The position numbers were made by a program, and so were the translations under genes. A stretch of DNA of 56,655 nt from Candidatus Gastranaerophilales bacterium. GTDB taxonomy: Bacteria > Cyanobacteriota > Vampirovibrionia > Gastranaerophilales > Gastranaerophilaceae. Where the stretch lies: positions 1-56,655 of the forward strand of contig CALUUL010000006.1 of NCBI GenBank assembly GCA_944323945.1, given 5' to 3'. Shown here in pieces: positions 1-6,394 of this stretch. The notes under the pieces are model-generated. The model made no database searches, was not told the origin of the DNA, and saw only the letters and a program-made list of their open reading frames with translations. Every line of letters starts with the position of its first letter. The stretch's first letter is position 1.

Positions 1-13
1 GTAAATTAGGGTT

Positions 14-67
14 CGCCCCTCTCGAAAAACGATACTCAATCGTTTTTCTCGGCAGAGTCATCGGGCG
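14..67. other. Imperfect long hairpin near the window edge
   Basis: A 10-bp perfect stem (24-33 with 39-48, 5-nt loop) sits inside further pairing blocks, CTCT (19-22) with AGAG (54-57) and CGCCC (14-18) with GGGCG (63-67). It is markedly more GC-rich than its surroundings. No U-tract follows on either strand, so it is not an ordinary terminator. It may be the end of a structured RNA or a dispersed repeat whose other part lies outside the window; its role is unknown. Confidence 0.4.
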
Positions 68-129
68 CAATAAGCTTTAATATTCTAAACAGATTCAATA
101 AAGATTAAAGATAAAACAACCTATTTAGT

Positions 130-158
130 TTGACATGTTAATCTTATTACAAGATAAT
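130..158 (+). promoter_or_regulatory. Sigma-70-type promoter of the porin-like gene
   Basis: TTGACA (130-135), a 17-bp spacer and GATAAT (153-158) give a near-consensus housekeeping promoter. Transcription should start near 165, leaving a leader of about 80 nt before the outer-membrane gene. It is one of the best -35/-10 pairs in the window, which suggests strong expression. Confidence 0.75.
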
Positions 159-244
159 AGTATTATTGTCTTAATTTAAAGTTTACGAGATAAAACTAAT
201 TTTATTTACCTTTTGAACAATGTTTATATTCAAAGATAAAATTT

Positions 245-1366
245 ATGAAAAAAACAATATATTTAATAATAGCTTTAATTTTTAACTGTACTCCGGGTCT
301 CACGATTGAAGAAGTTTATCTTCAAAAAGAAAATTTAAATCTATTCCAATATGGAAACTATTTATCTGATGTATATTATGGGAAAGTAGAGAATGCACCT
401 GATGCATTAAAAATCTTTAGTAAAGAAGGTCTAAAATTTGAAAACTCCTTTATAAACTCTGTAAAATTTCATTTCTTATACTCTGGAGACCTATCTTACA
501 TACATACTGAAAATAAGAATGACAATACAAAATTTCTATTTAATTCTGTTGAACCAAAAGTTTCTATAAACTTTAATGACAATAAAACACAGGCAATGTT
601 CAATATTAATCTTACAAGTGACATTCCTGGATATGATAAAAAATTTGCACAAATGCTCAGAATGGTATATATCTCACATAAAATTACACCTGAACAAACA
701 ATTGTTTTTGGTCAATATACGCGTATACCAACAACACATGATGGAAGTGGAAGTTTATTTGGCCAAGATGCTTTTTATAAAACACAGCTTGGTCGAACAT
801 TTGGTAATACAATGTCTGTTGGTGTCAGAAATATTGGAACATATAAATATCTTGATTATGATATAGGTTTATACGATAGTACAAGATTCATGCAAGATTT
901 TGGAAAAGGTATGGATTTTACTGGTTACATTATGTTTAAACCACTAGCTGATATAAAAGAGAAAACCGGTGATTTTAAGCTTGGTGCAGGTTATAACATT
1001 GGTAAATACAATATAAGTTATCAACAATATTCTTTCTTTGCAGGATATGATTATAAAAAATTTCATGCAAAAGCAGAATATGCAGCGGCTGATGGCTATA
1101 ATGGGATCTACGAATCCAGTAATTCTGCAAAAGGATTTTATACGACTCTGCTATATGATATTCATCCCAAATTAACAATTTTAGGAAGATATGATATCTT
1201 TGATAGAAACATATACAACCCTAATGATACAACTAATGAATATACAATTGGTTTAATATATAAACCATTTGAAAATATTAAATTTCTTCTTAATTATGTT
1301 AATACAACAGGACATAATCAAGACTCAAGCAATAGTATATTATTTGCTACGAGATTTATTCTATAA
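245..1366 (+). CDS. Porin-like outer-membrane beta-barrel protein
   Basis: The 373-residue product starts with two lysines and a hydrophobic stretch (about residues 4-19), which fits a Sec signal peptide. The rest is rich in alternating hydrophobic/polar segments with many Tyr, Phe and Gly, the pattern of transmembrane beta strands, with short turns such as NNT and DxxN. It has no cytoplasmic domain motif and ends in a barrel-like strand (ATRFIL). The most likely role is a diffusion porin or related barrel in the outer membrane; substrate cannot be read from the sequence. The SD is weak, but the upstream promoter is strong. It is a single-gene unit convergent with the CNNM gene, only 27 nt apart. 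Confidence 0.7.
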   Translation: MKKTIYLIIALIFNCTPGLTIEEVYLQKENLNLFQYGNYLSDVYYGKVENAPDALKIFSKEGLKFENSFINSVKFHFLYSGDLSYIHTENKNDNTKFLFNSVEPKVSINFNDNKTQAMFNINLTSDIPGYDKKFAQMLRMVYISHKITPEQTIVFGQYTRIPTTHDGSGSLFGQDAFYKTQLGRTFGNTMSVGVRNIGTYKYLDYDIGLYDSTRFMQDFGKGMDFTGYIMFKPLADIKEKTGDFKLGAGYNIGKYNISYQQYSFFAGYDYKKFHAKAEYAAADGYNGIYESSNSAKGFYTTLLYDIHPKLTILGRYDIFDRNIYNPNDTTNEYTIGLIYKPFENIKFLLNYVNTTGHNQDSSNSILFATRFIL

Positions 1367-1393
1367 TTTGATGATTTTATCTAATATTTTAAT

Positions 1394-2695
1394 TTAAGAC
1401 TCTTGCAAATTTTCAACTAAGAGCTTTTTTATTCTTCTGCCTTTTATTTCTAAAACTTTTATCTTTAAATTTTCAATTTTAACTTCGTCGTTCACTTTTG
1501 CCATTCTACAAAGTAGTTTTTGTACCAGCCCTGCTATTGTTTCAACTTCAACTTCATCTTTATGCTTAACTGAAAAATACTCAAAAAACTCATCGATTCT
1601 CATTAATCCATTCATAATATATTTATTATCTGAAACTTTTTTTATATTATTCTCTTCTTCATCAAATTCATCTTGAACATCGCCAAAAATTTCTTCTAAA
1701 ACATCTTCTAAAGAAACTATTCCGGACATTCCTCCAAACTCATCTATAACAATCGCTATTTCTGTTTTATTACTTTTGAAATTCTGTAATAATACATCCA
1801 TTGTCATAGTTTCAGGAACTAAAAACGGCTTTCTTAAAATATTTTTTAATGATATTTCTTCATTTTTCATTTTAGCTGAATATAAATCTTTTACATGTAA
1901 AATTCCGAGAACATTATCAATATTATCTTCATATACCGGATATCTTGTATATTGATTTTCAAGTATTATCTCTTGCATTTTTAAAAGTTCTATATCAACT
2001 GGTAAAGCAACAACATCACATCTTGGTATCATAATTTGTTTAGCTGTTAAATCAGAAAATTTCAATGTATTTTTTAAAATAAAATTTTCTGTTTCATTCA
2101 ATACTCCGCCTTTGTAGCTTGCATCTATTATCATGTCAATTTCTTCTTCTGTATGAACTGCATGTGTAGGATGTGCAGGCGGTATATTTAACAATTTCAA
2201 GCACCAGTTACCAAAACCATTTAAAAGGAATATAAAAGGTGTAAATAGTTTAGAAGTAAAAACTAATGGTCTTGTAACAGTTAAAGCAGTTTCTTCCGGA
2301 TATTGAAGTGCTATAGATTTTGGCATCAATTCACCCAAAACAACATGCATAAAAGTTATTAATACAAATGCAATTGCTACTGCTATTGTATGTGAAGCAA
2401 CAGTATTTGAAACATAAGGTAAAAAATCAAAAAGAGGCTGAATAATTTTTGCAAGGGTAGCTTCACCAACCCAGCCAAGACCTATACTTGCAATAGTTAT
2501 ACCTAATTGAGTCGCAGCTATATATCTATCCAGTTCTTTTAATGCTTTTACTGTAATTTTTGCTGTAGAATGACCTTCATTTGCTAATTGACTTATTCTT
2601 GTTTGTCTCACACTAACTAATGCAAACTCTGAAGCAACGAAAAAACCATTTGCTAACAATAAAAGTAATATTACAATTAAATTTATAATAACCAT
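1394..2695 (-). CDS. CNNM/CorC (HlyC-like) family membrane protein with CBS pair
   Basis: An N-terminal CNNM (DUF21) region of about 190 residues begins with a hydrophobic helix followed by the family signature FFVASEFALVSVR. Next come a CBS-domain pair (about 195-320; QIMIPR and YPVYEDN are typical) and a C-terminal CorC_HlyC domain (about 345-430). Relatives are linked to magnesium/cobalt efflux or resistance; acting as an ion transporter or regulator at the inner membrane is inferred. The reading frame can be extended to a TTG at 2767, but the ATG at 2695 matches the family's normal N-terminus (433 aa). That ATG lies about 7 nt after a TATAAT box, so the mRNA may be leaderless. The upstream neighbour on the same strand ends at 2773. 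Confidence 0.85.
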   Translation of the reverse strand: MVIINLIVILLLLLANGFFVASEFALVSVRQTRISQLANEGHSTAKITVKALKELDRYIAATQLGITIASIGLGWVGEATLAKIIQPLFDFLPYVSNTVASHTIAVAIAFVLITFMHVVLGELMPKSIALQYPEETALTVTRPLVFTSKLFTPFIFLLNGFGNWCLKLLNIPPAHPTHAVHTEEEIDMIIDASYKGGVLNETENFILKNTLKFSDLTAKQIMIPRCDVVALPVDIELLKMQEIILENQYTRYPVYEDNIDNVLGILHVKDLYSAKMKNEEISLKNILRKPFLVPETMTMDVLLQNFKSNKTEIAIVIDEFGGMSGIVSLEDVLEEIFGDVQDEFDEEENNIKKVSDNKYIMNGLMRIDEFFEYFSVKHKDEVEVETIAGLVQKLLCRMAKVNDEVKIENLKIKVLEIKGRRIKKLLVENLQES

Positions 2696-2701
2696 TTTCT
2701 T

Positions 2702-2729
2702 ATTATACAAGCATAAATCAATTTTACAA
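2702..2729 (-). promoter_or_regulatory. Promoter reading into the CNNM/CorC gene
   Basis: On the minus strand TTGTAA (2724-2729), a 16-bp spacer and TATAAT (2702-2707) form a good promoter. The expected start is at or next to the ATG at 2695, giving a leaderless or nearly leaderless transcript. It also argues against the upstream TTG start, which would lie before the promoter. Confidence 0.6.
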
Positions 2730-2772
2730 AATACTTTTCGAAATTTAATATAAATAAGAACTCTCAAATATT

Positions 2773-4008
2773 CTATGCGAAATTACGAAAAACATTTGGA
2801 GTCTTATTATCCTTATAAAAGTTTATAGTTTGCTTGTTTAAATTTTTGATTGCTTTTTCTTTATCATATCTGTATTGAGTAAAATATCTTGAAACAGCTG
2901 CAACAAAAAATCCCATTACTCCTATTCCAAAAAGAAAAGGAACTCCTGATATTAATGTTTTCTGTTTAAGTAATTTCTTATATATGTCATTATAATTACC
3001 ACCTTTTTCTGCTTGGATTTTTTTTGCCAATGAAGTTAAATCTTTTAAAGCAGGCACTTCTAAATTTTTACCTATTGTTTCCTTACATTTACCTGATTTA
3101 ATCAACATTTTTTTAAAGCCTTTTTCAAGAAGTTCATTTCCACAAATAATATAAAATCCTACAATTGGCATTCTGAAAAGAACTTCTAAAAAGTTTTGTT
3201 TACCTCTGTCATTTGCTGCACCAAAATAGCCAAGTGCACCTATTGTTACGCAAGAAGTAAGTTGACCTTTACTCATTGTAAGTTTGCCATTATTATTTGC
3301 AAAATCTATACTCATATATTTGTTTGCAAAATCTTTTAACTTCTGATTTTTTAACTTATTTCCAGGTGCAAGAATAAGTTCAGAAAAGTTTTGAAGAGTT
3401 TTAGAATTTTTACCTTTTTTACACAATAATGCACTTAATCCTAAACTAACACCAAATGCGGCGGCAGCACCTATAATATGTTTTTTTGCACTTTTTTCCA
3501 CTTCTTTATTTTTTTCTGTATTTATAGATTTATTTTTATCAAGCTTAGCAATATCATTAAAGTCACCTTGTTTAAACATCTTCAAAGTCAAAAGATTTTT
3601 TATATAATTCAATGAATATTCAACAATTGGTATAGATAAACCGCTTAAGGCTATTGCCGCTTTTACCGGAAGAATTTTTTTATTATCAATCGAATTTTCT
3701 TTCAATAATTCAACGGCAGGCGTAGCAATTTTTTCTTTCAATTTATCAGGGAGATTTTTACTGTATAATTTTCTGAAAACACCTTCTCCTATTATTCCTG
3801 GTCCATAATAAACAAGTGCAGATTCTGCTAATTCCAAAAAACTGTTTTCTACAAGATCTGCCTTTGAACGTGCAAAAATTGCTTTTGGTAAAAGTCCTGT
3901 TGCACTATCTTGTATAAATCTCATATGAGAAAGACCTGCCCCACCTTCTTGTAATGATATAAATTTTCTTGCAATATTTAATCCTAATCCTATATTTTCT
4001 ACTTTCAT
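2773..4008 (-). CDS. Unknown multi-pass membrane protein behind a trp-type attenuator
   Basis: I do not recognise this 411-residue protein. Hydrophobic segments lie near residues 65-80, 115-135, 178-196, 252-264, 280-293 and 353-373, separated by Lys-rich loops, so it is probably an inner-membrane protein without a cleaved signal peptide. Segment order and spacing resemble the protein at 50062-51411, and both have a single basic-flanked helix in the middle and one close to the C-terminus. The frame extends to a GTG at 4017, but that GTG is part of the Shine-Dalgarno AAGGTG placed 6 nt before ATG 4008, so 4008 is taken as the start. A leader peptide and terminator (4038-4173) stand directly upstream. 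The link to tryptophan is inferred only from that leader. Confidence 0.8.
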   Translation of the reverse strand: MKVENIGLGLNIARKFISLQEGGAGLSHMRFIQDSATGLLPKAIFARSKADLVENSFLELAESALVYYGPGIIGEGVFRKLYSKNLPDKLKEKIATPAVELLKENSIDNKKILPVKAAIALSGLSIPIVEYSLNYIKNLLTLKMFKQGDFNDIAKLDKNKSINTEKNKEVEKSAKKHIIGAAAAFGVSLGLSALLCKKGKNSKTLQNFSELILAPGNKLKNQKLKDFANKYMSIDFANNNGKLTMSKGQLTSCVTIGALGYFGAANDRGKQNFLEVLFRMPIVGFYIICGNELLEKGFKKMLIKSGKCKETIGKNLEVPALKDLTSLAKKIQAEKGGNYNDIYKKLLKQKTLISGVPFLFGIGVMGFFVAAVSRYFTQYRYDKEKAIKNLNKQTINFYKDNKTPNVFRNFA

Positions 4009-4037
4009 TATTTTCACCTTTACATTAATCTGAATAC

Positions 4038-4069
4038 AAAAAATAGCCTGTTTACAAAGAAACAGGCTA
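4038..4069 (-). terminator. Intrinsic terminator of the leader (segments 3:4)
   Basis: On the minus strand a 10-bp stem (4060-4069 with 4044-4053, 6-nt loop) is followed by six U (4038-4043). It lies only 29 nt before the start codon of the membrane protein gene. Its stem shares CCUGUUU/AAACAGG with the hairpin 50 nt upstream, so the two can exchange strands. Confidence 0.85.
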
Positions 4070-4095
4070 AATACAATCTTTTTAAGTTATTCAAA

Positions 4096-4173
4096 TTAAC
4101 GCCAACTCAAAACGCCTGTTTCTAAAAACAGGTGCCACCAAGCTAGATTGTGATTTGAGTTACGGCTATACAT
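4096..4173 (-). CDS. 25-residue Trp-rich leader peptide
   Basis: The ORF has an SD (AGAGG, 5 nt before the ATG) and encodes 25 residues ending in a TAA. Residues 11-14 are AWWH and residues 23-25 are SWR, so three of 25 codons are TGG, far above the usual frequency. The tandem Trp codons sit immediately before the first arm of the 1:2 hairpin, where a Trp-responsive leader would place them. The peptide itself probably has no separate function, although trans-acting leader peptides are known in other bacteria. If the gene is not translated, it is a chance ORF in a structured RNA; conservation of WW in relatives would decide. Confidence 0.6.
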   Translation of the reverse strand: MYSRNSNHNLAWWHLFLETGVLSWR

Positions 4174-4244
4174 AAATACCTCTTTACTATACCTACTATT
4201 TTTGCACCACAATATAAAAAAATCAAGATACAAAATACTATAAA

Positions 4245-5000
4245 TTAAAATATGTCTACATCATTAAGTGATTCTATTGTGTAATCAGACGTTTTTTTCA
4301 GTTCTGCTTCATCTATTTGACCTGTAGCAACTAGAATTGTCTTTTCAATTCCTGCATTTTTTGCAGAAATATAATCCATAGGTGCATCACCAATCATAAT
4401 TGAAGTTTTTGGATTCGCTGATAATATTTCCAATGCCATTTTAGTCGGGATACCACTTTCTTTTGTACTTTCTGCAGATTCTCGACCAATAACAACATCA
4501 AATAAATTATCCCATTTGAAATTTTTTATGGTTAACAAAGTTGATTCTTTTGCATCTGAAGTTACTATTCCTACTTTAATCCCACGCTTTTTTAATTTTT
4601 TTATAAAATCTACAGCAGGTTCAATTGGCTTTGTATATTTTGAGATATCCTTATAAAACTCAGAACTTACATAATCAAAGATTTCTTCAATTTTTTTATC
4701 TGTAGTAATTATATTTTCATCTTTAAGTTTTTCATTAAACTTTTCTATAACAATAGGTCTTGAATACATTGCGGTAATACCGTCTTTTAGCATTTTTGAT
4801 GTTTCAATATTATAACCTAAGTATAGACACAGCCTAGAAAAAGAGGAATTTGGCATTCCAAATGTTTTCATTATTTCACTTGCACGCATTTCTGTCATTT
4901 TACCCCAGAAGTAGTGTAAATCAATGAATGTACCATCTTTATCAAAAAGAACAGTATCTATATTCTTAATTTGCCATTTATTTGTCTTTAGACTAATCAT
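4245..5000 (-). CDS. HAD-superfamily phosphatase (phosphoglycolate phosphatase-like)
   Basis: The 251-residue protein has the HAD motifs in order: motif I LFDKDGT with Asp20 and Asp22, motif II VTSD near residue 146, a lysine before motif IV, and GDAPMDY near residue 197. An alpha-helical cap lies between residues about 30 and 120, as in the PGP/beta-phosphoglucomutase class (subfamily I). It should be a soluble phosphatase acting on a small phosphorylated metabolite; the substrate is not evident. It starts 8 nt inside the end of the LdpA-like gene, so the two are cotranscribed and probably translationally coupled. A terminator-bearing leader for the next gene begins about 65 nt after its stop. 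Confidence 0.85.
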   Translation of the reverse strand: MISLKTNKWQIKNIDTVLFDKDGTFIDLHYFWGKMTEMRASEIMKTFGMPNSSFSRLCLYLGYNIETSKMLKDGITAMYSRPIVIEKFNEKLKDENIITTDKKIEEIFDYVSSEFYKDISKYTKPIEPAVDFIKKLKKRGIKVGIVTSDAKESTLLTIKNFKWDNLFDVVIGRESAESTKESGIPTKMALEILSANPKTSIMIGDAPMDYISAKNAGIEKTILVATGQIDEAELKKTSDYTIESLNDVDIF

Positions 5001-5967
5001 TATTCATATTCTCCAAAGATATATCTACCAATGACTTCGCTATTCTTACAGCTTCACTCATAGATTTTTCATCATCAAACAAATTTGGCATTTCTAAATA
5101 TCTTTTAATTATTTTTCTTGCATAAGAACCAATTGCAACACAATGTGGATTAACACCACATTTTTTTGCGAGTTCAGTTGACCTTGTATTTGTTCCTCCG
5201 GACATCATAATGTATGCAGGCATTTTCTCATTTTGAAATAATTGAGCTGTTGCAACAGCTTGAAGCGTTGTTCCATATTCATCATCATTTCCGCTCATTG
5301 CAATACCATCTGCTTGAATTATTGTTGTATAGGGTTCTCTCTTTGAAAGTAATCGTTTTACTCTTTCTTTTAATTTTCTGTCACCTAGCTCAGAACGGTC
5401 AATAGAAATGCATAACATTCCATCAAAAAGTTCATTTATTTGATTCCATTTATCATCTACATCATCTTCATCTTCTGAAATAGCATGGAACTCAATACAA
5501 TCTAGTCCTTTAGCAATTAACTTGGGAAGAACCTCTTTATAATCCTGAAGTTGTGTTTCCATTGATATAGCTGAAGCAGGGCATACTTTTATACATTGAT
5601 TACACCCCAAACATCTTTCCTTTTTAACTTTGTATTCCCCATCTATGTAATTTACAGCATCATGAGGGCATATTTCCTTACACTTTCCACATTGAATACA
5701 CTTTTCATCATCTATTACTGCTTTTGTAATATGAGGGTCCCCATCAATTCCAACACTTACACACAAATATCTATTTTCTTTAATACCTGCTCTTTCTAAA
5801 CCTCGTTTTGCAGCATCTACAATCTCCGGTTTTGCACATACATCAAAAAAAGGACATCCAGCCTTTGAATACACGGTCACAAGTTTTTCAACTTCGTCTG
5901 CATCCTCATTACCTGCTCCACAAACCAACTTAAAACAATTCTTATTCTCAAACAAATCTTTTAGCAT
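4993..5967 (-). CDS. ldpA: LdpA-like protein with two [4Fe-4S] clusters
   Basis: The N-terminus FKLVCGAGNED...AGCPFFDVCAKPEIVDAAKRG matches the pattern I know from cyanobacterial LdpA (light-dependent period), followed by ferredoxin-type motifs C90xxCxxCxxxC100 and C119xxCxxCxxxC129 and the LdpA C-terminal domain (about 150-324). In Synechococcus LdpA is an Fe-S protein that senses redox state and modulates circadian period. Here it presumably has a redox-sensing or electron-transfer role unconnected with light. The SD (GAGGA) is good, and length (324 aa) is close to the cyanobacterial proteins. It heads a two-gene unit with the HAD phosphatase, overlapping by 8 nt. Confidence 0.8.
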   Translation of the reverse strand: MLKDLFENKNCFKLVCGAGNEDADEVEKLVTVYSKAGCPFFDVCAKPEIVDAAKRGLERAGIKENRYLCVSVGIDGDPHITKAVIDDEKCIQCGKCKEICPHDAVNYIDGEYKVKKERCLGCNQCIKVCPASAISMETQLQDYKEVLPKLIAKGLDCIEFHAISEDEDDVDDKWNQINELFDGMLCISIDRSELGDRKLKERVKRLLSKREPYTTIIQADGIAMSGNDDEYGTTLQAVATAQLFQNEKMPAYIMMSGGTNTRSTELAKKCGVNPHCVAIGSYARKIIKRYLEMPNLFDDEKSMSEAVRIAKSLVDISLENMNND

Positions 5968-6131
5968 ACATAAAAATCCTCTTATCTAATTTCTGAAAAA
6001 ATTCTATTACGACAAAAAGAATAATGCAATAAAGAAAATGAGCAAAATCCCTGATTTTATTGAGTTACAAAATGAATCTTTTTTTTTTTAAATGCTTTTT
6101 TATAAAATTTTATTGTAATTTTTAATATTTG

Positions 6132-6158
6132 AAAAGCAAAAGTTAAACTTTTGCTTTT
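6132..6158. terminator. Terminator after the 34-residue ORF
   Basis: A near-perfect palindrome, AAAAGCAAAAGTT paired with AACTTTTGCTTTT with a minimal loop, lies 6 nt beyond the stop of the small ORF on the minus strand. A T-rich run flanks both sides, so it could stop transcripts from either direction. It would also protect the LdpA promoter region from readthrough. Confidence 0.6.
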
Positions 6159-6163
6159 ATTTT

Positions 6164-6268
6164 TTATGCATTTTGTATATTTTGCTTTAAATCTTGCTGT
6201 TTTTTTAAAAATTTACCAATTCCAAGACCAATAGCAATTGCGACGCCCATAATTATTAATTTATACAT
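6164..6268 (-). CDS. 34-residue single-helix membrane peptide
   Basis: A start with a consensus Shine-Dalgarno (GGAGGG, 5 nt before ATG 6268) encodes 34 residues. Residues 4-18 form a hydrophobic, Gly-rich helix (LIIMGVAIAIGLGIG) followed by a basic/Gln-rich tail with KFLKKQQ. This is the layout of a small inner-membrane protein with the tail in the cytoplasm. I do not recognise a family. The excellent SD, a dedicated terminator directly downstream and isolation between two larger genes all favour a real gene. It occupies part of the 427-nt stretch between the LdpA gene and the J-domain gene. Confidence 0.6.
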   Translation of the reverse strand: MYKLIIMGVAIAIGLGIGKFLKKQQDLKQNIQNA

Positions 6269-6329
6269 ATTTTCCCTCCTTTTTACATTTAATAAAATAA
6301 ATGTTAAATTTGTAAATTTCTACATACTT

Positions 6330-6357
6330 AAAGATAACTATCAGAATAGTTATCTTT
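6330..6357. terminator. Terminator-like hairpin after the J-domain gene
   Basis: A 12-bp perfect stem (6330-6341 with 6346-6357) with a 4-nt loop lies 38 nt beyond the stop of the 617-residue gene on the minus strand. On that strand only three U follow directly; the opposite strand has five T, so termination efficiency on the minus strand is uncertain. Confidence 0.55.
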
Positions 6358-6394
6358 TTAGTTTAAATTTGCTTACTTATTATAAAATTGTTAA

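Larger units (their letters stand above)
4038..4180 (-). promoter_or_regulatory. Putative trp-type transcription attenuator leader RNA
   Basis: Reading the minus strand, a short ORF (4173-4096) carries tandem Trp codons at 4140-4135. Four complementary blocks follow: 1 = CCUGUUU (4132-4126), 2 = AAACAGG (4121-4115), 3 = CCUGUUU (4066-4060), 4 = AAACAGG (4053-4047) plus a U tract. Blocks 1:2 and 3:4 form hairpins; 2:3 is the alternative antiterminator. A ribosome stalled on the Trp pair would cover block 1 and favour 2:3. An additional stem (AACUCAAA 4161-4154 with UUUGAGUU 4111-4104) may close the leader. Possible -10 boxes are TATAGT (4191-4186) and TATATT (4216-4211), both with weak -35 elements; readthrough from the HAD gene 65 nt upstream is also possible. 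The mechanism is inferred by analogy with trpL attenuators. Confidence 0.65.

Noticed and set aside
4096..4173. T-box riboswitch (GGTGGCACC resembles the T-box core)
   Set aside because: No stem I, specifier loop or proper AGGGUGGNACCGCG context is present; the short Trp-rich ORF plus exchangeable hairpins explains the region better.
4038..4180. c-di-GMP (GEMM), TPP or other known riboswitch
   Set aside because: Conserved core sequences of those classes were looked for on both strands and not found.
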